A stretch of DNA of 64,000 nt from Ignavibacteriota bacterium (lineage in GTDB: Bacteria; Bacteroidota; Ignavibacteria; Ignavibacteriales; Melioribacteraceae), in contig JADJGF010000001.1 of the NCBI GenBank assembly GCA_016708125.1, positions 4,424,001-4,488,000 on the forward strand, given 5' to 3'. The notes below the pieces were generated by a model. It ran no database searches, was not told where the DNA came from, and was given only the letters and a program-made list of their open reading frames with translations. The translations under genes were made by a program, and so were the position numbers. Every line of letters starts with the position of its first letter. Position 1 is the stretch's first letter. Of this stretch, positions 55,318 to 63,466 are shown one piece after another.

Positions 55318-55544
55318 GCCTAACGGCGTGGCAAATAACCCGTCCGCCAATAACTACAATTTATTTTAATAACGATTGGTAAAATTACCAGAGCAAAGTT
55401 TAATTTTTCTTTAGCAAACTTTGCGACTTACCTTTTCCTTGAATTGCACTCACTTTAACAAAAAACTTAAATAAAACTTACAAACTAACTTTTTACAAAT
55501 TCACCCGACTGAGTTCGGCGGTCAAGTTGATTTGCTTGTTATAT
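55318..55544 (-). repeat. attC-like site 17
   Basis: 227 bp. Boxes GCCTAAC and GTTATAT (55538-55544). Inner hairpin GCAAAGTTT (55393-55401) / AAACTTTGC (55416-55424). Confidence 0.82.
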
Positions 55545-55549
55545 AGAAA

Positions 55550-58036
55550 TTATTTTGGTAAACGATTTAATTCATTCTCTAATCCGTCTACTGTTTTTAC
55601 AGAATATTTTGTTTTAATTTTATCTCTAATAAACTTTTCAGCGGCTTGGAAATCTTTATTTAGACCATGACTGATTACTTGTGCACTTAGATAGTTTAGT
55701 CTATACTCTAATTCTGACATTTTAAAATTTGAATTTATCGTATCAAGTACGGTTGTCAGAACATCAGTATTATAATAGTATCTACTTATTTCCATTTTTG
55801 TTAAATATGTATAAATGTTTTCTGGAAACTCTTTAATCCCCTCATCAATTATTCTATAAGCCATTTCCTCATTATGATCAATATATGCAAAATATTCTGA
55901 TTTTAATGAATAAAACATTTCATGTGCCTTTCTACTCGGAATTGTCTCCAATTGATCTAGTAAAAATTTAAGTTCTTTTTTTTGATCAGAAATATTATTT
56001 TTTTGCTTAATAAGACAACGAAAATAAGCATGAATATAATAAGGATTTGATTTTCGCTGATAGTAACTTTCTTTTGCTAATTCATATGCAGAATCATAAT
56101 CTTCTAAATTTATATAAACAAGTACTAACTCTCTCTTTGCTTTTATATAATTTGGATATTCATGTAATAGACTAAAAAGTCTTTCTAATGCTACGTCATA
56201 ACGTCTAGTAAGTCTATAATAAAATCCAAACAAAAAATTATGATCAGGTTGCCCAATAAATTGCACTTCTGTTGTAAATCTTTTGTCCCTATTTTTAGCT
56301 AATGCTGAACATAACCAATATCTTATTTCACTAATTATTCGACGATCAATATTTTTTTTATTTTGAAACAAATTGTCAGCTATATCAATTGCTGAATCAT
56401 ATAATCCATTTCTATATAGATCAGTAATTGCATTAAGATAATACGATGGAATAAGTAATTCTTTTGGAATTTCATTAATATTACCATTTTTTATTGCAGT
56501 TTGAAAAGCGATTGATAATTCTGACATATCTGTATCATCTTTATCAGTATAATCTTTTAAGATTAATAAGGAGTAATCTTTAATCGATTTGATATATTTA
56601 TCTTCCATTCTTAGATTAAGACGTAAAATATAATCTCTTACACCGTCATTTAATTTCATATATTCTTTAATAGCTCCGACATATTCAATTATTGATCTCT
56701 TAGAAAATTCAACAATTAGTTCACGTAAATTTATTTCCTCCTCAGTTTCAAATATTTTTCTTAAAAGTTTTAAACTAATAATGTCATATTCTGCTAAAAT
56801 TCTTAGTAAACTCATTGCAGCAACATTATCCTTATATTCTCGTATTGTCGAACTTATATGTTCAGAATTGTATTCGGCAATTACATGTAAATTATTTCTT
56901 AATTCATCAATACCAACTTTTTTTAGGTAATCAACTGTAAATATTATCTGTGTTGGAAATCCTGTAAATAATTCTGAAAAATTTTTTTTATCAACCAAAG
57001 AAATATCTAAATTCTCAATATCTAAGTGTGCTTGAAATAAATTTTTACATTCATTTTTATCTAATCCTGGTAGTGATATAGAATAAATATAATCTTTATT
57101 TTTAAGGCTAGTATAATTAGGAACAACACGAGAAATTATAAGAATAAATATTTTCCTTATTTCTTTGCTTAATCGATCAATTAGTTCTATATACCAGTCA
57201 ACGATTTGACCATCTTTATAAACAATGCTAAAATTGTCAACTACATAAACAATATTATCTGAAGCATAAATTTCTAGTAGAATAATCTTAGCTAATTCAA
57301 TTTTTTCTTCCATCGGGATATTTAAAAAATCAACTAAATCTTTTCTATCAATACTCGCTACATAACCAAGATCAAATAGAAATAGTATAAAATCTTCTAT
57401 ACTTGCACTTGAATGCATATTAATAGTTGGAGGGAAATAGTAATCTCTTATTTTATTAGCATTAATTAAGGAATGTTGAAGAAATCTTCTACGACCAACC
57501 TGTGGTAAACCAGAAACAATAATGGAAATTGGAGTTGGAATATCATAATTAAAAATTCTTTCATCAAACTCCTTTTTAAATTTATCACGACCAATAAACA
57601 GTTGTTGTTTTGCTTTTGTTTGTGGGAACATTTCCCATGCAACAATTCGAAGTTTTTGCAAAATTCGTTCTGCTGCTTTTGTAGGTTTAGAAACATTTCT
57701 TAGATTATATTCTTTAATCCATTCAGGAATTCTAGTATCTGAGTGTTTTGTATTATCAATAATAATAGGATAAAAACCTTTTATTTGATTTTCTTTTATT
57801 AATATTTCAGCATTAAATATTTCTTTTTTTACCCACTCACTTTCCAATGCTTCATTTGAAATAAATAAAACAAATACATCTGATTGCTCCAATCCAATAA
57901 ATATTTCATCGATAGTTTTATTACCTTCTTCAAACGTAAATACATCATAAATAATTTTATCTTGACCAAGAATACTTGCAACTTTTTCAACATAAAATTT
58001 TTGTTTACTTGCATGAGATAGAAATGCTTTAGGCAT
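55550..58036 (-). CDS. TIR-STAND NTPase-TPR protein, probable phage-defence effector (cassette gene)
   Basis: Protein of 828 residues in three parts. The N-terminal TIR domain (1-130) begins KAFLSHASKQKFYVEKVASIL; Glu72 in SEWVKKEIF aligns with the NADase glutamate of SARM1-type TIRs. A STAND-like NTPase (about 145-450) has a P-loop SGLPQVGRRRF that lacks the usual GK[ST], and a Walker-B-like IVYVVDN. The C-terminal half (about 520-828) is helical TPR-like (GLYDSAIDIADNLFQ, RRYDVALERLFSLLHEYPNYIKAKRELVLVY, EDYDSAYELAKESYYQ). The architecture matches NLR-like antiphage sensors in which TPRs sense a ligand and TIR depletes NAD+. The degenerate P-loop makes ATP use uncertain. Confidence 0.85.
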   Translation of the reverse strand: MPKAFLSHASKQKFYVEKVASILGQDKIIYDVFTFEEGNKTIDEIFIGLEQSDVFVLFISNEALESEWVKKEIFNAEILIKENQIKGFYPIIIDNTKHSDTRIPEWIKEYNLRNVSKPTKAAERILQKLRIVAWEMFPQTKAKQQLFIGRDKFKKEFDERIFNYDIPTPISIIVSGLPQVGRRRFLQHSLINANKIRDYYFPPTINMHSSASIEDFILFLFDLGYVASIDRKDLVDFLNIPMEEKIELAKIILLEIYASDNIVYVVDNFSIVYKDGQIVDWYIELIDRLSKEIRKIFILIISRVVPNYTSLKNKDYIYSISLPGLDKNECKNLFQAHLDIENLDISLVDKKNFSELFTGFPTQIIFTVDYLKKVGIDELRNNLHVIAEYNSEHISSTIREYKDNVAAMSLLRILAEYDIISLKLLRKIFETEEEINLRELIVEFSKRSIIEYVGAIKEYMKLNDGVRDYILRLNLRMEDKYIKSIKDYSLLILKDYTDKDDTDMSELSIAFQTAIKNGNINEIPKELLIPSYYLNAITDLYRNGLYDSAIDIADNLFQNKKNIDRRIISEIRYWLCSALAKNRDKRFTTEVQFIGQPDHNFLFGFYYRLTRRYDVALERLFSLLHEYPNYIKAKRELVLVYINLEDYDSAYELAKESYYQRKSNPYYIHAYFRCLIKQKNNISDQKKELKFLLDQLETIPSRKAHEMFYSLKSEYFAYIDHNEEMAYRIIDEGIKEFPENIYTYLTKMEISRYYYNTDVLTTVLDTINSNFKMSELEYRLNYLSAQVISHGLNKDFQAAEKFIRDKIKTKYSVKTVDGLENELNRLPK

Positions 58037-58068
58037 ATTTACTCCTATTAATTGGTCAAATAAATTCT

Positions 58069-58305
58069 ATATAACGGCGTGGCAAATAACCCGTCCGCCC
58101 AAATCCGTCAGCTGACGGAACAATTTTATTAAATAACGATTAGTAAAATTACCGGAGCAAAGTTTAATTTTCTTTAGCAAACTTTGCGACTTACTTTTCT
58201 AAATTGTACTTCATTTTAACAAAAAACTAAAATTGAAAACTAAACTTTCTGTTTACAAACCAAACCCAATTTAGCGAAGCGGTCGGGTTGATTTGTTGGT
58301 TATGT
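58069..58305 (-). repeat. attC-like site 18
   Basis: 237 bp. Boxes ATATAAC and GTTATGT (58299-58305). Inner hairpin GCAAAGTTT (58157-58165) / AAACTTTGC (58179-58187). A palindrome is inserted at 58104-58119. Confidence 0.82.
58104..58119. repeat. Inserted 16-bp palindrome TCCGTCAGCTGACGGA
   Basis: Same variant and position as in sites 5, 11 and 13. Confidence 0.7.
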
Positions 58306-58950
58306 TACTTTTTTACTTATTGAGTAAATTCGATTAATTTGAATTTCATCTATATATGGTTTTCTATTTAAGATTCTTTCATTTTTGAAACCAGAACTTT
58401 CCAAGGCCGATTGAATTTCTTCCATTGAAAAAAGTGAATAATAGATTTTTGATTTTATGTCTAATAATTCTTCTTCGTATCCTTCAGAATTACCTTCTTT
58501 TGTAACGATTAATAAATAACCATTTTTTTTTAATACTCTATTAAATTCTTTAAATACATTTTGCAAATATTTTTTAGGTGTATCTATTATTGAATAATAT
58601 GATATTATTCCGTCAAAATAATTTTGTTTGAATTTTAATTTTGAAAAATCTCCAATTTCAAAATGTATTTTAGGGTTTTTATTCTTTGCTATTTTTATAC
58701 ATTTTTCTGAAATGTCAATTCCAACAATGTTGATTCCTTTTTGATAGATATAATTTTCAATATGCCCACAAGGTCCACAACCAACACTACACAATATTGA
58801 TTTTTCGTTAAATAAACTCAAATATTCATCAATTATATTTTTGTCAAATTCTTTTTTCCCCAATTCGTCATAAAATAAATCATAATATTTTTGAGCGGCT
58901 TTATTGTAAGCTTTTCTTGTTAATTGATTTGTCTTTTCTAATGTTTCCAT
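58300..58950 (-). CDS. Class I SAM-dependent methyltransferase (cassette gene)
   Basis: Protein of 216 residues with motif I CSVGCGPCGHIENY (56-66), motif II GINIVGIDIS, post-motif IHFEIGDFSKLKF and FDGIISYYSIID, and a typical LKKNGYLLIV strand. It belongs to the Methyltransf_11/25 small-molecule type. The substrate is unknown. The stop codon falls inside the right box of site 18 and the start is 11 nt from site 19. Confidence 0.85.
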   Translation of the reverse strand: METLEKTNQLTRKAYNKAAQKYYDLFYDELGKKEFDKNIIDEYLSLFNEKSILCSVGCGPCGHIENYIYQKGINIVGIDISEKCIKIAKNKNPKIHFEIGDFSKLKFKQNYFDGIISYYSIIDTPKKYLQNVFKEFNRVLKKNGYLLIVTKEGNSEGYEEELLDIKSKIYYSLFSMEEIQSALESSGFKNERILNRKPYIDEIQINRIYSISKKVT

Positions 58951-58960
58951 TTTTTAAGTA

Positions 58961-59184
58961 ACATAACGGCGGCGCAAATAACCCGACGCCATAAACAATA
59001 ATTTTATTAAATAACGAATGATTTATTTTAAAGAGCAGTTTTTAATTTTCCTTGGTAAAAACTGCGACTTACTTTTCTGAATTGTACTTCACTTTTACAA
59101 ATAACTTAAATGAACTTCCAAATTATCTGTTTACAAACCAAACCAGAATTGAGCGAAGCGGTCGGGTTGATTTGTTGGTTATGC
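58961..59184 (-). repeat. attC-like site 19
   Basis: 224 bp. Boxes ACATAAC and GTTATGC (59178-59184). Inner hairpin GCAGTTTTT (59035-59043) / AAAAACTGC (59057-59065). Confidence 0.82.
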
Positions 59185-59188
59185 ATTT

Positions 59189-59860
59189 TTAATTAATCCA
59201 ATACATAAACTCTTTCACAATCAAATTATTCTTCTTCAAAATACATTCAATTTCTTCCCCATTTCCATCAAATCCATAATCTAAAAAGTATCGCTCATTA
59301 TTCTTTTTAATACGAAATAAATTGCGAAGATTATTCTTTAAAGATTTTGGTTCTGAAAAATTTATAGAGATTGTGGAGTCCAATGAATATTTTATATTCT
59401 GATTATCTATTAAATCAATAATTCTATTTACTTCGTCAATTTTTATACTTCTATCTTGTAGAATATCAAGTTTACCTTTTGATGAATTTACAATCCATGT
59501 ATTTGAAGTATCTAAAGAAGTAAGTAAATATTGTGTTTTATATTCAGTTTGATTAGAATCCGACGAATTCCAATAATTTGAATATGCGTGCAAATATCTT
59601 GATGTTTTAGAAACACCATTAATGATAGGAGATTCATATACTATAATTTCATTTGGTTCAAAATCTCCAGCATAATAGTCTATTCCAATTTGAATGGAAT
59701 CAATATTTTGGAATGAATATTTTTGCGCAAAGTCAATAAGATTAAGACTGTCTGATTTTGTAAAATTATTTTTTGACAATTTTATTACCTTGATTGGTTT
59801 TTGGGCAGATAGATTAATCCCGAATAATAGAATACAAATAATAATTTTTATACTTTTCAT
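59189..59860 (-). CDS. Secreted hypothetical protein (cassette gene)
   Basis: Protein of 223 residues with signal peptide MKSIKIIICILLFGINLSAQ. The mature part is Ser/Asn/Asp rich and looks beta-structured (DSIQIGIDYYAGDFEPNEIIVYES, DSTISINFSEPKSL). There are no cysteines beyond one near the end. No family recognised. The start is 18 nt from site 20. Confidence 0.66.
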   Translation of the reverse strand: MKSIKIIICILLFGINLSAQKPIKVIKLSKNNFTKSDSLNLIDFAQKYSFQNIDSIQIGIDYYAGDFEPNEIIVYESPIINGVSKTSRYLHAYSNYWNSSDSNQTEYKTQYLLTSLDTSNTWIVNSSKGKLDILQDRSIKIDEVNRIIDLIDNQNIKYSLDSTISINFSEPKSLKNNLRNLFRIKKNNERYFLDYGFDGNGEEIECILKKNNLIVKEFMYWIN

Positions 59861-59877
59861 TTTCTATTTTTCCAAAT

Positions 59878-60102
59878 GCATAACGGCGTGGCAAATAACC
59901 CGTCCGCCCAACACAACAATTTTATTTAATAACGATTGGTAAAATTACCAAAGCAGTTTTTAATTTAGTTTTACAAAAATCTGCGACTCACTTTTCTGAA
60001 TTGTACTTCACTTTTACAAAAAACTTAAATTTACTTCCCAATTTTTGATTTACAAATTCCCGCCAAATTAGCGAAGCGGTCGGGTTGATTTGTTTGTTAT
60101 AC
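59878..60102 (-). repeat. attC-like site 20
   Basis: 225 bp. Boxes GCATAAC and GTTATAC (60096-60102). Inner hairpin GCAGTTTTT (59953-59961) / AAAAATCTGC (59975-59984), with one bulged T. Confidence 0.8.
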
Positions 60103-60106
60103 ATTT

Positions 60107-60465
60107 TTACTTTAAAACAGTTTGAATTTTCTTTTTTGATATTGTTGTTGCCAATTTACTCGATTTTATTGTGACGCCAATTACACTTACGTATATAAAT
60201 ATTGTAATAAATATGAAAGCATAAATATTTGGAATTATTTTTTGGAAATATAAAACCATACTTATAATTACAATGATAACGCCATTATTAAATAAGTATT
60301 TTCCACCTAATCTGTTAGTTTCAAACCAAACTTTTCATCTTTCATCGTTTCTGGTAATCTTATTCCGTACCAATGATTAATTTTTACTTTTTGCAATATT
60401 AATGGAATTGATAATGCAATCATTAAAATTCCAACAAAGCCAGAAATTAGAAATAATATTTCCAT
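60107..60465 (-). pseudogene. SdpI-family membrane protein, frameshifted
   Basis: From ATG 60465 (GGAGGAAAT before it) the frame reads MEILFLISGFVGILMIALSIPLI... to LPETMKDEK, then breaks. One extra A in the run GAAAAG restores VWFETNRLGGKYLFNNGVIIVIISM... to a stop at 60107, giving about 119 residues with three or four membrane segments. GIRLPETMKDEKVWFETNRLGG is the signature of the SdpI family, whose founding member is an immunity protein. The break is either a true mutation or a one-base sequencing error. Confidence 0.75.
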
Positions 60466-60478
60466 ATTTCCTCCAAAT

Positions 60479-60703
60479 GTATAACGGCGGCGCAAATAAC
60501 CCGTCCGCCCATAACAACAATTTTATTAAATATCGATTGATTTATTTTAAAGAGCAGTTTTTAATTTAGTTTTACAAAAAACTGCGACTAACTTTTCTAA
60601 ATTGCACTTCACTTTTACAAAAACTAAAATTGACTTCTAAACTTTCTGTTTACAAACCAAACTGGAATTGAGCGAAGCGGTCGGGTTGATTTGTTTGTTA
60701 TAT
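60479..60703 (-). repeat. attC-like site 21
   Basis: 225 bp. Boxes GTATAAC and GTTATAT (60697-60703). Inner hairpin GCAGTTTTT (60554-60562) / AAAAACTGC (60577-60585). Confidence 0.82.
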
Positions 60704-60715
60704 GGCATTTTTATA

Positions 60716-60993
60716 TTAAGCAGAATTTCTTAATTCAAAATCTATTTTTTCTTTTAAGATTATTTTTATTAAAGATTGATATGGTACATCTCTTTTATTT
60801 GCAATTATTTTTAAGTCATTTAATAAAAATTCTGGTAGTCTTAATGAAATTGTTCTTGTGGATGGTTTAAGATTTGGAAAAGATGTCGATTTGGATTTCT
60901 CCCAATTAATATATTCTGTAGAGTCATTTTTGACCAAAACTCTCTTTCTTCTTCTTCTGTTTTAAATTTTGGAATATTTTTTAATTTCTTCAT
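60716..60993 (-). pseudogene. brnA: BrnA-like antitoxin, frameshifted or TTG-started
   Basis: An ATG at 60993 opens MKKLKNIPKFKTEEEEREFWSK and overlaps the 3' end of brnT. The rest, NDSTEYINWEKSKS...PSTRTISLRLPEFLLNDLKIIANKRDVPYQSL, lies in the next frame to 60716. One extra A in TCAAAAATG near 60930 would join them into a normal BrnA of about 92 residues. Alternatively a TTG start at 60937 gives a 73-residue protein that keeps the DNA-binding ribbon-helix-helix. The fused reading matches family length better. Confidence 0.7.
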
Positions 60994-61279
60994 TGTATTT
61001 TCTTTTCTCTTTTTTATTCATATCTCTTGCTGAAATTATTCTAATTAAGTTTTTTCTTATTGTAAAAACAGTAAATATTTTTCTATCTGAATCTGTTCTT
61101 CCTAAAGCGAACCAACGATTTTCTTTTTCTGAATGATTAACATCATCTGCAACAATTAATGGTTCATTGAAAAATATTTGTTCACATTCAATATGTAAAA
61201 CTTGATGTTTTAACCAATTTTTCTCAATGTTTCCATTATCCCATTGAAATCCTTCAATATTATCAAAAGTATTTTTCAT
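60962..61279 (-). CDS. brnT: BrnT-family ribonuclease toxin
   Basis: Protein of 105 residues: FQWDNGNIEKNWLKHQV at the start, CEQIFFNEPLIVADD, RWFALGRTDSDRKIFTVFTIRKNLIRIISARDMNKKEKRKY, matching BrnT across its length with the catalytic-type basic and polar residues in place. It is first in the module, as in known brnTA operons, and overlaps brnA by about 32 nt. The leader to site 22 is 58 nt. Confidence 0.88.
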   Translation of the reverse strand: MKNTFDNIEGFQWDNGNIEKNWLKHQVLHIECEQIFFNEPLIVADDVNHSEKENRWFALGRTDSDRKIFTVFTIRKNLIRIISARDMNKKEKRKYNEEIKKYSKI

Positions 61280-61336
61280 ACAGCTGTATATTATAAAAAC
61301 ATACTTAATTTTGCAATACCAATTTTCTTATTTGCC

Positions 61337-61561
61337 ATATAACGGCGTGGCAAATAACCCGTCCGCCCAACACAACAATTTTATTAATTAACGAATTTAT
61401 ATTTTTACAAAACAATGTTTAACTTTTTTCCACAAACATTGTTTTTAAACTTTCTGAATTGCACAACACTTTAACAAAAAACAAATATTTACTTCCTAAC
61501 TTTTTGTTTACAAACCAAACCCAAACTGAGCGAAGCGGTCGGGTTGATTTGTTGGTTATGT
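61337..61561 (-). repeat. attC-like site 22
   Basis: 225 bp. Boxes ATATAAC and GTTATGT (61555-61561). Inner hairpin AACAATGTTT (61411-61420) / AAACATTGTT (61434-61443). Confidence 0.82.
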
Positions 61562-61567
61562 GCATTT

Positions 61568-62677
61568 TTATTCTTCTTTAAGTTCACCATATTCTCTTAG
61601 AAGTTTTTGTAATTCTGATGGGGGTAATTTTTTAATTGAAGAACGAACATCTCTTGAAATATTTGCTAATTCAATTTTTCGTTCTTCTTTTTTTTCTTTT
61701 TCTTCTTCATTATCTTCATCACTTTTTGGTAAAGCTAATAATTTAATATCATTACCTTTAATAATATGCGAAGTAATCAGGTTTGTAATTTGTTCAACTT
61801 TTTTGTCAATATTTTTGTCAATGTTTTTATCTTTTTTTATTGCAATTTTATGTTGTTCTTCAGCTTTACTAGAAATAGCAATTGAAATATTATTTAACAA
61901 TTCTTCTTCTCTAGCCTTTTCACTTTTTAATAGTTTTTGATTACCAAAATAAGCCTCTGTTATTGGGGCAATAATTTTTTTATAAGAAAGATATGCTGCA
62001 TAACATTTAAAACCAACAGTAAATAGTTCAATTAAATTTATAGCGACATCGACATTAAGGTTAATTACGAAGTCAACAGAACCATTTTGAACTTCAACAA
62101 TTTTAATATCTTTTGGTGAACTACTATTTATGATTTGATGATAAATTGGGATTGTTCTATTCCATGCAGAAATATTTTTAACAAATTCATTTAGATTTGT
62201 AATAGTTTTTTGATCAATAAAAATAATAGATAAAATTGCTTCTTTTTCTTGGGATAAATCGGAATTACTAATTTTTATATATGGATCTATAAATTCCTCA
62301 ATATTATCGATTTCGTTAATATTTTCTTGAAGCTTTTGATTTAATTGATTTAAAATTTGATTTAATTGACTATAAAATTGATTTAGTTCAATTTCACTGT
62401 CAGTAATTAAATTTGCAATTTTTTCATCAAAATTTGTTTCTGTAAATGGTCTTACTGTAGATTTGGGAAATAAACTATTTAACATATTAGGTAAATCGCC
62501 TTCGTAAATTGAATTTAATTTACTTGAAACTTTACTAGCAATGTCTCTAAGTGTTACAATATTATTTTGATTGTTAGGTAAACTATTTAAATAATCTTGA
62601 ACATCTCGCTTAAAGCCCAAATCAATTATTTCATTGTTAAAAGTTTTAATGTAATCATAAATTGTTTCAATATTCAT
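61568..62677 (-). CDS. Cytoplasmic coiled-coil hypothetical protein (cassette gene)
   Basis: Protein of 369 residues without signal peptide. There is a predicted coiled coil near 92-125 (ELNQFYSQLNQILNQLNQKLQENINEIDNIEE), a hydrophobic conserved-looking stretch near 200-240 (VQNGSVDFVINLNVDVAINLIELFTVGFKCYAAYLSYKKII) that could be a membrane-inserting or packing helix, and a highly charged C-terminus (EDNEEEKEKKEERK). I do not recognise a family; a defence or effector role is only suggested by context. Confidence 0.65.
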   Translation of the reverse strand: MNIETIYDYIKTFNNEIIDLGFKRDVQDYLNSLPNNQNNIVTLRDIASKVSSKLNSIYEGDLPNMLNSLFPKSTVRPFTETNFDEKIANLITDSEIELNQFYSQLNQILNQLNQKLQENINEIDNIEEFIDPYIKISNSDLSQEKEAILSIIFIDQKTITNLNEFVKNISAWNRTIPIYHQIINSSSPKDIKIVEVQNGSVDFVINLNVDVAINLIELFTVGFKCYAAYLSYKKIIAPITEAYFGNQKLLKSEKAREEELLNNISIAISSKAEEQHKIAIKKDKNIDKNIDKKVEQITNLITSHIIKGNDIKLLALPKSDEDNEEEKEKKEERKIELANISRDVRSSIKKLPPSELQKLLREYGELKEE

Positions 62678-62711
62678 AATATTTCCTCAAAATTAAATAA
62701 TATTTTTATGC

Positions 62712-62935
62712 ACATAACGGCGTGGCAAATAACCCGACTCCCTAAACAACAATTTTACAAAATAACGAATGATTTATTTTAAAGAGCAGTTTTTAATTTG
62801 GTTTTACAAAAAACTGCGACTTACTTTTTTGAATTGTACTTCACTTTAACAAAAAACTAAAATTTACTTTCCAAAATTTGATTTACAAATTCAGCCCAAA
62901 TTAGCGAAGCGGTCGGGTTGATTTGTTGGTTATGT
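62712..62935 (-). repeat. attC-like site 23
   Basis: 224 bp. Boxes ACATAAC and GTTATGT (62929-62935). Inner hairpin GCAGTTTTT (62786-62794) / AAAAACTGC (62809-62817). Confidence 0.82.
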
Positions 62936-62949
62936 TGCTTTTTTATTTT

Positions 62950-63432
62950 TTACTCACGAATTAACATAATTTCATTAGTTACATTCCCATCTTGTATTGC
63001 TTTTTGTACAATCATATCTGGTGTTTTAAATTCAAATCTAAATTTTAATGGGGAATTCTCTGGATTAGTAATTATAATTTCGCCTTTATTTTCTGATGTG
63101 AACCAAGCTTGGCAAAGTTCCATATTTGGTGAAGATTCTTTTAATTCTGCTATAATAAATTTATCAGCTTTTTTATCATAGCCATAAAGTTGAATTACTC
63201 TGTCAACTATTTTTCCGTTCTTTATTACTTTGCTATTACATACTAAACCATTTCCAAACTTCTCATTTTCAGAAATAAATTTTGTTTCATCATCAAATTC
63301 ACATTTCCAAGTTCCAATAAATTGTTTCATCAATTCAACTTGATCAAGTTTTTCATTCATACTCTGTGCCTTATTTAAATTTACAACAATTAGAATAAAT
63401 CCTAAAATCATTAAAGTTTTACGAATTACCAT
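62950..63432 (-). CDS. Secreted lipocalin-like hypothetical protein (cassette gene)
   Basis: Protein of 160 residues with signal peptide (RKTLMILGFILIVVNLNKAQ). The mature part starts with LMKQFIGTWKCEFDD, the G-x-W opening of lipocalin/DUF1579-like beta-barrels, and continues as alternating strands (GNGLVCNSKVIKNGKIVDRVIQLYGYD, KFIIAELKESSPN, EIIITNPENSPLKFRFEF). It may bind a small hydrophobic ligand in the periplasm. Confidence 0.65.
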   Translation of the reverse strand: MVIRKTLMILGFILIVVNLNKAQSMNEKLDQVELMKQFIGTWKCEFDDETKFISENEKFGNGLVCNSKVIKNGKIVDRVIQLYGYDKKADKFIIAELKESSPNMELCQAWFTSENKGEIIITNPENSPLKFRFEFKTPDMIVQKAIQDGNVTNEIMLIRE

Positions 63433-63466
63433 AATTTATAAGATCCCATTTATTATTGCTATTGCA

